DNA from: Gentiana macrophylla
Taxonomy: Eukaryota > Streptophyta > Magnoliopsida > Gentianales > Gentianaceae
Direction: 5' to 3'
NCBI GenBank assembly: GCA_026214975.1
Contig: CM047805.1
Coordinates: 190,597,620 to 190,661,619 of the forward strand
DNA: 64,000 bases
The notes beneath the pieces are model-generated. The model ran no database searches and was not told where the DNA came from. It saw only the letters and a program-made list of their open reading frames with translations. Within the stretch, counting starts at the first letter, position 1; each line of letters opens with the position of its first letter. The position numbers and the translations under genes are program-made. This document shows, piece after piece, positions 1 to 10,400 of this stretch.

Positions 1-249
1 GCAACACGAGATCACAAAGACAAAGCCCTTATCAAATTAAGCACGGGGTTAGACTAGGTAAGACATAAACATATAAACTTCACGTAAAACAAGTTGAGTA
101 AAAACTTTTGCACATTCTTAACCTAACGGTCATCGAAACACGGCAAAATAAAAAACTCTCAACTTGGTATACGCTACTTTTATTAAAAACAAAAATAAAA
201 CGTAACAAAATCGAGAACTAACAAAACTAGATTCAACATGACACCTATT

Positions 250-266
250 CCCCGGCAACGGCGCCA
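250..266 (-). other. Primer-binding site complementary to tRNA-Asp
   Basis: The minus strand reads TGGCGCCGTTGCCGGGG, four bases beyond the LTR end. This is complementary to the 3' end of plant tRNA-Asp including its CCA end. The position and orientation fix the transcription direction of the element as minus. It is not a tRNA gene: no cloverleaf precedes it. Confidence 0.9.
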
Positions 267-1105
267 CTTTTGTTGCGGAGATTTTGCATCATTAAAACAA
301 AAGAAAATTTATAAACCTATACTACCATGCAAAACTAACTCCTAACCGACCAAAACATCGGGTTGTTGCCAGTAAAGTTTGATAAGTACGGGTATCGATC
401 CACAGGGAAAAGGTATGTTGAATCTAATCCATTAATCCTACCAATTGCTACTCAAGAAAACAAATAAACGAAAGACAAAACATAGAAACAGAAAATAATT
501 CAAATAATCTAACCGAAGGAATAAAATAAACAATCTAATCTAAAGACATGGGATCAAATAATGCACAAACCTATGTGATCTCAATCCTAGTTCAATTCAT
601 GATTCTAATTCAATTTGTGGTTTCACCTTTCCACAAGACATAAACTCCTAATCTCTTAGCGAATTTATCTCTCAAGCTATGAATCCCTAATTTCGTAGCG
701 AATTCAATTATCTATCTCTCATCTTTCGAGTGTTGAGACTGATTTACCAAACAAAACTCGGGTGTAGATTCAATTAACTCTCGTTTTTAAAGAACCTAAC
801 AACCTAGATCAATAACTCATTAACTTGTCACTTAATCAACGGTTAAAGACCCTATCTTTCTATGGGGATCTAAGGTTTACACAACTTTCGTATTGTAAAC
901 ATCGATAAGAAACTAAATCTTTCGATTCTATTCTCATGACATCAAAGAACGCATAGAAAAAATACAAACTAAATCAAACATCATGAAGAAAAACTGGAAT
1001 TAAATTAATTGAAAGAAATCAAACTCACATAGTCTTGATACAATGGTTGAACTCCATGGAAACGAAAAGAAAAGCTACATAATCTACTCCTAATCTAACC
1101 TCGGT

Positions 1106-1130
1106 TCACCCGAGCACAAGGCTCGGGTGA
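1106..1130. repeat. Conserved LTR hairpin
   Basis: TCACCCGAG and CTCGGGTGA form a 9-bp perfect stem around the loop CACAAGG. The same hairpin, including the loop, recurs at 35088-35112 in the related solo LTR, although the surrounding LTR sequence has diverged. Conservation of stem and loop suggests an RNA or regulatory role; no function is known to me. Confidence 0.7.
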
Positions 1131-1264
1131 CCGGCCTTCAACTCTCCAAGATGCGGCTGTGCTCTCTTTTTGATGTGAAGAAAAATATGGATGAATTAGG
1201 GTTTGGGGCTGCTGTGCTTTAAATAGAAAACTGAGGCGGTTGCTACAGTAACCTAAGTCGGTTT

Positions 1265-1455
1265 CAGCAAAAACGGCGGCGGACGCCCGTCTGTCAAATT
1301 GGACGCCCGTCCAGAATGCTTGGACGGAGATCGACGCTAGTTTGATGAGCGTCTGAGCTCTCTGTATGTAAAATCTCTTCTAGGGCGCTGTTCACTTCAC
1401 CAAACGCCCGTCCCACTATTGAACGCTGTCACTTTGGATGGGCGCTCGTCCATAT
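1265..1455. repeat. Array of GGACGCCCGTCC-like motifs inside the LTR
   Basis: About six dispersed copies of GGACGCCCGTCC or near variants (GGACGCCCGTCT, AACGCCCGTCCC, GGGCGCTCGTCC) occur here. In the transcribed (minus) sense they read GGACGGGCGTCC. The same motif is arrayed in the related LTR at 35245-35425 and in an unrelated LTR at 44261-44530. Confidence 0.75.
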
Positions 1456-1821
1456 TGACTTGAAATCGAATTTCTTGATTTTTCCATCTTTATCTTGATT
1501 TATTTCTTTCCTTATCTCTTTTAATCTTCCATATCTTTAATTGATCCTCTTCCATCTCGAATTTAGCCTTTTAGGATCATCTTTTCCATCATTAATTGGG
1601 TATCTACAAATATCAAAAACATACCAAAACGTAATAATTTCCAAAATAATATAAAATCATCAAATAAACATAAAAAGCGATACGTTTTCATATTTAACTA
1701 TTAAAAACACCATTTACTCAATATTTAACTATAAGGCTCGAAATCTATGAAAATAATCCATATATGGGGGAAAATTGATATAAAATATATCTTAATAAAT
1801 CGTATAATTTCACCCTAAACA

Positions 1822-2517
1822 AATGAGGATTGTACAAAAAGAAATACGGCTACAAGGCTTCTTTAATATTAATCACATGCGGGGCATATTTGTAGGTAAA
1901 GTAGGTATATCATCCTTCGTGCATATATTCTCCCTCCCATACAAAGTATGCCGTCTTCTATAATTTAAGTTTTTATGTTCATTTCTCATTCTTTTCTTCC
2001 AAGTTCCCCCCACTAACATCTCCAAAGAAAATGGTAAACATCAACATAGGCAATTCCGTATATCATGGTTTCATGCCCAATTTTTTGTTGTTTGCTGATC
2101 ATGAGTTTGTGTCCTTCCGTCTTTTCATCTTCCTTTTTTTTTGAAAGTTAAACAAACAAGATACTATTTTTTTGGGTGTACAGACAATACTATTTTCTAT
2201 TCACATTGTTCTATGTAATTATGTTCTCGCCTCTTTAGTTTTATATTTCGCTAGATACTTGGAAGGAAAAGGGTGTCATTAGATCGTTAATCTTCGATGA
2301 TTTTTGATTTTCTGCTGCTATGTCACTTGCAACTCATCATATATACATCCTTTTTGCAACATGTTATATTTGCCATCTCTCCGCTGGTATATCTACTTTA
2401 AGTAAACGGTAACAGCGATTTCTTTCTATTGTATCAACTTTGGCTTTTATAGCACGGAAATAGGAAAAACATCCTGTTTGTCTTTACTTGAGAATTTTAA
2501 GCTTGAGAATGGACAAA
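1822..2517 (+). pseudogene. Inverted fragment of GPN1 intron 4
   Basis: This segment is the reverse complement of intron 4 as found in the other copies (compare 55290-55990). Shared blocks include the ATATGCC/TACCTAC region, the AGTATGCCGTC region and the end around CTTGAGAATGG. In all complete copies this intron is on the minus strand; here its sense is plus. It contains no exon. Its left edge is where the LTR element inserted, and its right edge ends abruptly after GGACAAA at 2517. An inversion or rearranged junction at the left boundary of the array is the simplest reading. Confidence 0.85.
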
Positions 2518-2736
2518 ATACCAAGCGTAAATCCGACACGACACTCCGGTTACTAAACCGGTACAAAACTTATAAAAATACGATAAAAATACGATAATTT
2601 ATATAATAGTTACTACTTACATATTTGGATGAAATTAAGAGATTAATGACTTGAATTGGTACAATAATGCTCAAAGTGTTATCAATATTGGGGTAAAATG
2701 TCATGATAATGAGTGACAATTTGTCTCTTATCATAG
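2518..2736. other. Unassigned AT-rich segment at a rearrangement junction
   Basis: About 220 bp separate the inverted intron-4 fragment from collinear GPN1 intron 3, which resumes at 2737 (GACTGGTACAAAATCC, also at 16440). The segment is absent from the other copies. It contains short repeats of AAAATACGATA and no credible gene. Confidence 0.6.
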
Positions 2737-3925
2737 ACTGGTACAAAATCCAAAAAATCAAGATCCAAATCAGTACAAGAAACCATTGATTGTGATCACC
2801 ATTCCTTCTATAAAGGAATAAAGGGAAAATCAAGATAAACAACGATGTCGGGCAAGAAGAACACGTTTACATCTCCACCGTCCAACCGAAATGGCGTAAA
2901 AATCGAGGCGCCGTGTCTTGCAAGAATAGAGTTCAAAAGAGATCACAGAGAGCAAGCAAGAAGCATACAACAACAATAAAAAAATAAAATATTGAACAAT
3001 CGATTGATTTTCGTAATGGCTCAACGCTTCAATAATAACATTTACCTCATTAAACTTTGTAGCAAACAAATTTAAGGATGTTAGAATTCCTCCATTAGGT
3101 CCAAGATTGAACTCCTTCATGACTTCCTTGTACCGTCTGATTGTCTCTTATGTCAATATTAGCACCAAAAGGAAGAGTCATGATACCGGGATCAAGATTC
3201 ACGACATAACCACGGATATTGGACAACATTGTGTGAGTGACCACCGATGCATAAAGGTTGTCTTTCCACCGCCTATGCATATTCAAGAAATTTATTCCCA
3301 CCATTACATACGTAAAGATCATAAGCAAAAAGAGATCTACAAAACTCGCAAGTGAACATCACCTGCCATTCCAACTACAAGGATGATAACAGCTTTCTCT
3401 TGACGAAGACGACGGTTCGCAATTATCAACTTCTCCATCGACTGAAGTACCTCAGTATTCTCATTGTCCTAAGTCCAAGAAGAAGTTACAAAATAAATCA
3501 ATTAACAAACAACATACTTGAATACATTTATCATGCTAAACAATCCTCAGAACAGCCCATAAAAACAGACACCATAACACACCCTCATTGAGAGAGGCAA
3601 ATTGTGGATACTAACCGCAGTGAAGCAACTACAAAAAAAACAGGACACCCACTCTGAATATGCATTTATATTGACCACAAATTTTTTCTAAGCTATAATC
3701 ATATGCCAGCATTGACAACGACAAAGAATTATGTACAAGGAGATGCTTACCTCTTTACACTTAACAAATTAATCCGCAAAAGAGAAGGCACATGAAAAAG
3801 AAATTCAGAAACAAGCACACAAATTAACAGAAACTGCGATAAGTAAATAAATAAAAAATGCTAACTTTAGAATCCGTTTCCATAGAAGCGTCACCGTCCT
3901 CGGGAACTTTTGAGTCAATCTTCAT
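2737..3925 (-). pseudogene. GPN1: GPN1-like GTPase, copy A: exons 1-3 only
   Basis: The minus-strand order is exon 1 (3925-3866, start [11 protein letters not shown]), exon 2 (3468-3363, [12 protein letters not shown] ending at the P-loop) and exon 3 (3272-3046, [26 protein letters not shown], then [20 protein letters not shown]). The Gly-Pro-Asn insertion identifies the GPN-loop GTPase family; exon structure and sequence match the GPN1/QQT2 group, whose members act in nuclear import of RNA polymerase II. Exons 4-6 are missing: intron 3 breaks at 2737 beside an inverted intron-4 piece. The P-loop codons across intron 2 are intact (GGAATGGCAG then GTGATG donor). The length of the exon 3 segment after IDIRD is altered at a CAG site. 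This copy cannot make a complete protein. Confidence 0.85.
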
Positions 3926-4226
3926 TCTAATAAAACAAAACAATAACAAAAAATGTTAAGTCATTCAACCTGGACTAGAAAACACATCAATCAAGGAAGC
4001 GAGTACTTATCCATGCAATCAATATACTATCAAAAAGTGGAACATTTTCACACCACCAGCAACAAAAACAACATCTCACACCATCCGTAACACAAAAAAA
4101 ATTATATTAAATACGAAGCGACATTAGTTTTCAGGAGCGTGAAGTTGAATTTTTTACCAGTTTAACTAACCAGAAGAAAAAATCGTTTGGGATAGTAAGG
4201 AAGTGCTGAAAGGAAGAGAAATTTAC

Positions 4227-4325
4227 CAAAGAAGAAAGTACGAGAATCGCAAGATACTCGGAGGGAGAGAGGGAGGGAGGAGGGAGGAGGGAGGAGGGAG
4301 GAGGGAGGGAGGAGGGAGGCCCAGG
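4227..4325 (-). repeat. Polypurine (GGAGGG)n tract over the GPN1 5' UTR exon, copy A
   Basis: After the splice donor at 4221-4226 (GTAAAT on the minus strand), the 5' UTR exon is followed upstream by an imperfect GGAGGG/GGAGGGA tract from about 4258 to 4320. It is much longer here than at 27466-27494 (copy B) and 47561-47588 (copy D). The plus strand could fold into G-quadruplexes; it is the template strand for GPN1. Confidence 0.8.
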
Positions 4326-4907
4326 GGTATATGATTTTCTACGAAAAGGGTATTTTTAGCTTAAATATGGTACATTTATTCGCCAATGCAGCCCCTCCTG
4401 GATATTTGAAGTCAAGAAATAATTCCATTGTGGGTTAAGTGTGTGCCGTTAACGAGCTGAGCTGAGCCGAGCCGAGCCGAGCCGAGTAGCTGATGTTTAA
4501 GCTCGAAATTTTTTCATTGATGATTTTATTATTGTTATTGTCGAGCTACAACAATTGAGCTTCGTTTGTGATCGGGTAGGCTCGGCTCGGCTCGTTAACA
4601 CAAACGAGCATACAAGCCTGTTTGAGCTCGGCTCGATAAGTAATAAAAATGCTCGAGTTCGAGATCAAGGTCGCGAACAGGCTCGAACTGTTTAGTATTT
4701 TGTGGTAGCAAGTTTTTGTGTTGATTAATTTTCAAAAGTAATGTCTCTCGTTTTAAAGCTTTTATAAGTATGATTTATATATCAGTGACATTTAATCTAT
4801 ACGTATCTTATTTGCTATATATTTTGTCACTAATGAGCCACGTGTTTGACTTATTTCATATGGCAAACTCTTGTGTTTAATCTTTTTTGCAGGCTTACTT
4901 AGATCTA

Positions 4908-4977
4908 TAATTATTTGATTAATTATTAATTTAATTTATAAAATTATTTTATAAATTAATAATTAATCAAATAATTA
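4908..4977. repeat. Perfect 26-bp inverted repeat in the solo LTR
   Basis: The arms 4908-4933 and 4952-4977 are exact reverse complements, separated by an 18-bp AT spacer. The arm starts TAATTATTTGATT. It lies in the upstream (U3-like) part of the LTR and could extrude as a cruciform or supply paired homeodomain-type ATTA sites; both roles are inference. Confidence 0.85.
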
Positions 4978-6297
4978 AAATCAATTTTTTTTAAAATTGA
5001 TACATGATCCAGCCCCTTTTGATTGTGTATCCGGCCCAGCCTTCTCTTTCACTTGTGTGGCCCAGTTTTCTTTTAACCTAAGTGTCCGGCCCTTTTGTTT
5101 TTAACATAACCCTAGAACCTTTTTTTTCCCCCAACCCTTATTTCACTTCAGCCGTTGTCTTCTCTTCTTCTCTCTTAATGAGAGGCGATTCTCTGTATCT
5201 TCTTCAATGCTCCGTTTCGATTTCCCATATCTTCTCTTAATTGCTATGCCTCAAATCCCAGATCTTCTGTATATCCTTCTCTCTTCTTTATCGACTCAAT
5301 CACATGCGCTATGTGATTCGGCCACGATTTCTGTTCGATTTAAAACCACCATGTGTAGAAATCCCTTGAGAGTTCTGTATTCTTGGAAGGTTCGAATGGA
5401 AAATCTTTTCGAATTAACACCGTTGTCTTGTGAAGGATTCGATTTTCACAGAATCAACTCTTTATTATATGAGAAGGATTCACCACTTCTTTAAGCCACC
5501 ACGTGAAAGATTTCACTCTTGGAAGGTTTGAAGAATCTCTCTGTGAATCGCTATTAAAGGTCGTATCTTTCCTTTCTCTGTTAATATCGCACTGTTATTA
5601 TACTGATTCGAATTTATTCTGCCTTGATTTTGTGCCTATGTGTAATTTGAAGGTCTGAGTATGAAAGGTTCCATCTTTATTCGAATTAATGACTAATTAC
5701 AAGGCATAAATGCTCGATTCGCTGTTTTGGCAGTCAGTCTCGAATCAAGGTTGTATCTTTTCCTATTATGTTGATATCTCCACAGTTATTTCACTGATTT
5801 GAATTGATTGCTGCCTAATCTTTCCATTACTGGTTGTTTACAGGTCACCCCTTGATCGGTCCTAGAGCATTGATGGCATAAGGTCTGTGCATTTGACCAC
5901 ATGTGTAAATGGAGGATCTGCAGCTGTAATTTAGGCAAGGCAATCTTCTTCAGCGCATGTAAAATAATCTGGTGCTTTATTACTCGGTTTGCAATGGTTA
6001 TTTGACTGTATCTTGTACTCGTGTATCCTAGTCCGGTCAAACCAATTCAATTGAGGGTTTTTACTCAATGACACTGAATTGGAACCTGCTGAGGGTAATT
6101 AAACCCAATGATGGATAAACTTAATACCCCAACCGGTCCAACCTTTATCTGTAATAAGTTTTTTTTAATCTCTGATCAACACTGTGTGTTACTTGTATGG
6201 TTTTAGTTGATCAGTGGTTTGGTTGAGTCACTTGCTGTGATTTAAGTTCTTCGTTTCAGTCTGGTCAAGTCTAAGTCCTTCTCTCTTTCACCAGTCC

Positions 6298-6305
6298 TAT
6301 AAATA
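6298..6305 (+). promoter_or_regulatory. Putative LTR TATA box
   Basis: TATAAATA lies about 1.6 kb into the solo LTR in a pyrimidine-rich context, in the same orientation as the LTR end signals. It is the best core-promoter candidate of the element. Confidence 0.5.
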
Positions 6306-8298
6306 GTCATCCTCTTGCAGTCCTCTTAATTAATCAGTTTTACAAAAGAGCAGTTACCACATACTTTCACAGTAAATTCTTTCAAAGTTTTTAAGTAAAA
6401 GTCTGTGGCTGAAATCTTTATCACTTGCCTGAAGTGATAAAGATTTGGGTTGGAATCTTGCTAGGAGTGTGTATATTTTGAGGACTGGCAAAGCTATACA
6501 CAGGACTTAGATCAACCCTGGTAGTAGTCTGTTTTTAGTGGTCTTCAGTGAAGGTACTCAAATTCAGACTTATAGTCTTTTTCTGCTTTTTGTAACTGTG
6601 TAATAGTTGTTAAATAATAGTGTTGATTGATTGATCTCTGTACTAAAGTCAGTTGTACAGAAAGGATCATCTCTGTTGTGCCTAAGTGAGGATTTGGCAT
6701 AAAGAGTGACTTTCTGTTGACCTCTGATTTTGTGTTAATCAGAGATATTGATCAAGCCTATTATTTGAGTGTCAACCCCTGTTGTATGTTTGAACATTTT
6801 GAGACTCAGAATTGCTAAAACTTAGAAAAGATCTAACCTGCTGATTAAGCAATTTGGTTGATTACCAAAGTTGCTGCCTTTGTGGTCAAGGCTCAGCAAA
6901 ATTGATTTTCTGGTTATTGGTAAACTGAACGATCAAAAGTGTTCATCCTCTTTTTGTGCTGTGCCAAGTTTGGATTCAGTAGTGAGTTTACATTGTATCA
7001 ATAATCTCAGGATCTGCCCCTACAGTGTGGTTGGTTTCACCTACACACAACCTTGTGCATAAGGCATTAGCAGACTGAGTTTTGATCCTCTAAGTAAACA
7101 TGCACTGTTAAAAGACTTGGTTTAGAGTCTGTTCCTCATATTTGTTGGGAATTTTAGTGAGCATCTCCTTGTGATTTGCTTCTGAAATTCTGCCCCTGTT
7201 GCTGTGCTTAATTGCTGTTTTTTTGTTACAAACCTGCTGCACCTTATCACTCATTCCCGGCCTTGCACACACGTTGTGCTGCACTTAACATATACGCCTT
7301 GCTGAATCTGTGACTGAATCTTTGATTACACACACTGTGCTTATTTTGCTGAATTCTTGCAACAATTTGTCCATCTGTGCTTCCTGAAAATCTGTTGAGA
7401 AATCTGAGCTCTGTTTTGAACAACTTGTAATAGGCTTTTATTTTGTTTTCTTTCTTTGGCCACAGTTTGGACCTACTGATCAAATTGTGATCGGCCCAAT
7501 CATCGATATTGACATTCGAATGCAAATCCAGATCGACTCTCGGTTCGGTCTTTGGCCGATTGATCGATCTAGTCTGGTCCTCATCTGTTGTGCTCACTGA
7601 AATTAGTGTAATCAGGCTGCATTTAAGTGCTGATAAAATTCAAAGATAATTGTGTTTATCATCACTAAAATGCATCTGATATATTTCAGTCTGAGCAGTG
7701 CCCTTGACTGATCTAAGAATTAATTTTCATCAATTTTCTTTTTCTGTTTATTTTCTGTTAGATCAGTCTCAACTGTAATCTTGTCTTTAGCTCTGTATTA
7801 GTTTTGTAATTCCTTTTTAAATCTGTGAACCTGTATCAGTCTTGATTATATATATTTTTAATCTTGAATTTTTTGTTTGACTTTTTATATCTGTGTTTAT
7901 TGTTCTGCTCTGTAATACATATATGTTCAAAATCTCTCAATTGATATTTGTAACATGCTGTAATCTTTTTGATCACATATAATTAAATCACTTCACCCTT
8001 GATCACTAAGGTTTATAGCACAAGCGAATAGTTTATTAAGTAAGCTTCCGCACTTAATTTACTAGTACTTGTGTTTAATCGAAAAAGAGTTATAAAATCT
8101 CCCACACTCTATTCAACCCCCTCCCCTTCTAGAGTGTGTTTGCGCCTATATCGATCCAACACGAACTCGAGCTCGGCTCATCCAATAGTATTTTTTAAAG
8201 GGGAATAATTTGTTTATATGCAATGTCCATTATTCAACCCAAAATACTCGTTTAATCAAACATCCACAACATATTTGTTATTTTGTTAAATTATTTAC

Positions 8299-9785
8299 CA
8301 CCATACTCTTTGTATTTACCTGGAAAACATTCAGGTCAGTTACTAATTTGGCGCATAACCTCCTCCGTGGTTTTCTCAAGTGGACGGCTTAATGTTTCGA
8401 TTTCTCCATTAAATCCCTTATTCCTTCGCATTGGGTGGTCCTCCCGAAGCCATCTACGATGTCCAACATATCCAATCTTACTATCTAGCCGTACCGAAGG
8501 TGTGTCATCATTGCAAGTTAAACATGCTTTATATCCTTCAACGCTCCATCCTGAGAAATAACTACGGACGGGAAAGTCGTTCACGGTAAACATAACAGCA
8601 ACACGCATCCTAAAGGTGGTATTTGTAGAAGCATCACGTACAACTACCCCTTTTGACCACAGCTTCTTCCAATTCATCAATCAATGGCCTCAAATAAACG
8701 TCCAAGTCCTTTCCAGAGAATGCGGTCTCGGGGATAAGTAAGCACATATGCTTATACAGATTCGTTGTTGACAACCCATGGTGCCGGATTCAAAACTTGT
8801 GTTAGGACCGGGCCATATCTCGTATGTTTGACTAAAGTACCAAACGGACAAAAACCATCTCAGAGTAAGGTGAGACGTACATTTCTAGGTTACACCGCAA
8901 AGTCGAGGATGTTGCTCGTCGAATTCTTTCCATTCCTTACCATCCACTGGATGTCTCATGACATCCTCATCGATGAAAACGTCCCGCCTTGTGCCATGTC
9001 ATTGGCGAGCTGTGTGACGGGAAGCAAACAAACGTCTTAGACAATTCTTTAATGGAAAATAGCGAAGCACTTTGTGAGGTGCCTTCATCCCTTTGGACTC
9101 CTTATAACGGGCCGTCTTGCATCTTTGGACATGACTGTAAGTTAGCATTTTCCTTATAGTAAATGCAACAATCGTATAAGCATGCATCGATTTTTTCATA
9201 CCCCAGGCCCAATTTGTTAATAAGAGAATTTGCCTTGTAGAATGAATCAGGTAAATTTGACCCTTTAGGAAGAACTTCTTTCAATTCCTTTAAAAGAACG
9301 TCAAAACTCTCATTTGGCCACTTATACAACACTTTGATGTGCATTAAGTCCGCTAAAAACTTCAAGAGCGATGAGTTTTCACATCCCGGATAAACTTGTT
9401 CATGCAATGCGGAGATGAGTTCTTCATACTTGTCATCATCCTCTCGTTGTAAGATTTCTTCTTCCGGTCTCCACCCATAAAATCATTAATAATCGGTCCC
9501 ATTTCGTCTCCAGATTCAACAATTTCAGTCTTCGTGCGTTTACGGGATGATTGCTCGCTTTCACCATGCAAAAACCATGTATCATACCCACGTGACCACC
9601 CCAAGAATAACAAAGATGATCATACATTTCATCTAAAGTTTGCAAAGTGGTATTACAACACTTTGCGCATGGACAACGAACCGTACCTTCACCGGTTAGG
9701 AATTGTCGTGCATATTCTTTGAAGGTCACAACCCTTTTGCAAACTCGGGTTTTACTCTATCGATATATAGCCATGACTTGTCCAT
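8299..9785 (-). pseudogene. CACTA Tnp2-type transposase exon, unit 1
   Basis: The minus-strand start MDKSWLYIDRVKPEFAKG (ATG at 9785, after an AG acceptor-like site) and GTVRCPCAKCCN match the transposase-associated domain. ALHEQVYPGCENSSLLKF, LYDCCIYYKENANLQSCP and the later KMCLLILGPDSPGKDLDVYL-like and YVGHRRWLREDHPMRRNKGF segments match the Transposase_21 (Tnp2) family. The segment ends at a GTAAAT donor (8298) after PECLPGKH. Downstream exons, including most of the catalytic core, are absent. The frame is broken several times here (for example near 8640, 9010, 9400), often at CAG/CTG sites. Units 2 and 4 have the same exon at 1491 bp. Confidence 0.85.
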
Positions 9786-9833
9786 CTAAAAATTGCATCA
9801 TGCACAAGGTTTATCAACGCACTATGAAACACA

Positions 9834-10250
9834 GGTCAAAAGTTCAACGCTCATAATAATTAATCGATGGTCTTTGATCACAAAGACCACCCAAGCACCA
9901 TTTTTCCATTTGGGTAGGAACAACACCCTTTGAGGACCTTTTGTATGTTATGCTTATCAATAAGCACATACTTGTAAACCATTTCAATCCCAAATCAAAT
10001 AAATAACCTGACTTGTCCGATTTCTACACTAAAATCATCAACACATTAACCATAATTTTCAACACAGGGTCAAAAGTTCGACGCTCATAATAACTAATCG
10101 ATGGTCTTTGATCACAAAGACCACCCAAAGACTCATTTTTCCATTTGGGTAGGAACAAAGACTTTGAGGACCTTTTGTATGTTATGCTTATCAATAAGCA
10201 CATACTTGTAAACCATTTCAATCCAAAATCAACAAACTATAACCCAAACT
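9834..10250 (-). repeat. Tandem duplication of a CACTA leader segment with a short conserved reading frame
   Basis: A block containing CGCTCATAATAA, CAAAGACCACCC, CCATTTGGGTAGGAAC and TATCAATAAGCACATACTTG occurs twice, at about 9834-9990 and 10070-10220. On the minus strand each copy can encode a peptide like YVLIDKHNIQKVLKG..PNGK..LGGLCDQRP. The pair is repeated at 29530-29920 and 49630-50000. I do not recognise the peptide; it could be a remnant of the TnpA-like gene of the element. Confidence 0.6.
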
Positions 10251-10400
10251 CCGGTTTCTAGCCTAAAATAACAATTCCTTTTAATCCAAAATCAACAAAC
10301 TATAACCCAAACTCCAGTTTCTAGCCTAAAATAACAATCAATTTCAATCCAAAATCAACGAACAATAACCCAAACTCCGGTTTCTAGCCTAAATCATCAA
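10210..10400. repeat. Tandem repeat of about 65 bp, three copies
   Basis: The unit contains AATCCAAAATCAAC, TATAACCCAAACTCC and GTTTCTAGCCTAAAATAAC. Three consecutive copies occur here, and again at 29910-30090 and 50000-50180 in the sister CACTA fragments. They lie in the leader of the CACTA element, upstream of the transposase exon. Confidence 0.8.

Larger units (their letters stand above)
1..1821 (-). mobile_element. Partial LTR retrotransposon: 5' LTR, primer-binding site and start of the internal region
   Basis: The element lies on the minus strand and runs off the left edge. The LTR is 271-1821, beginning TGTTGCGGAG and ending CCTAAACA on the plus strand. Next to it, 250-266 (CCCCGGCAACGGCGCCA) equals the 3' end of tRNA-Asp, so on the minus strand it is a tRNA-Asp primer-binding site, which is known from Athila/Tat-type Ty3 elements. 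Positions 1-249 are the first internal bases and show no coding sequence. The right edge enters inverted GPN1 intron sequence, where AATGA (1822-1826) is the expected target-duplication half; the other half is outside the window. The LTR at 34241-35756 belongs to the same family but is visibly diverged. Lineage is inferred only from the primer site. Confidence 0.85.
4689..8161 (+). mobile_element. Solo LTR (or single long LTR), 3.47 kb, with CGAAC target duplication
   Basis: The insert starts TGTTTAGTATTTTG and ends ATCGATCCAACA. It is bounded by CGAAC at 4684-4688 and 8162-8166, and the empty site is seen in the sister units (for example 27850-27860). A TATA box (TATAAATA, 6298-6305) with a transcribed-looking region downstream, and a C-rich end with the inverted pair CACACTCT/AGAGTGTG before the terminal GATCCAACA, indicate plus orientation. 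No gag or pol similarity is visible, and I see no second copy of the ends inside, so a recombined solo LTR is the best reading. The length is large for one LTR. The short reading frames inside (for example 5207-5494) look non-coding. Confidence 0.8.
4445..8187. mobile_element. GAGCCGAGC-rich inverted-repeat element, copy A, split by an LTR
   Basis: The element begins GCCGTTAACGAGC at 4445 and its right end is near 8187 (CTCGGCTCATCCAATAG). Its ends are inverted repeats rich in GAGCCGAGC/GCTCGGCTC. Without the LTR at 4689-8161 it is about 265 bp, matching 27618-27877, 47713-47972 and a related copy at 58221-58441. It resembles a non-autonomous TIR element (MITE) lying immediately upstream of GPN1. 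I cannot assign a superfamily because a target duplication is not clear. Confidence 0.6.

Noticed and set aside
250..266. tRNA-Asp gene
   Set aside because: Only the 3' end sequence of tRNA-Asp is present, beside an LTR end; it is a primer-binding site and no cloverleaf can be formed.
5207..5494. Protein gene inside the 3.5-kb LTR
   Set aside because: It is a pyrimidine-rich leader-like sequence with no similarity, inside LTR boundaries.
7247..7597. Minus-strand 116-codon frame in the LTR
   Set aside because: It is antisense to the inferred LTR transcript with no recognisable domain; a frame of this length is expected by chance.
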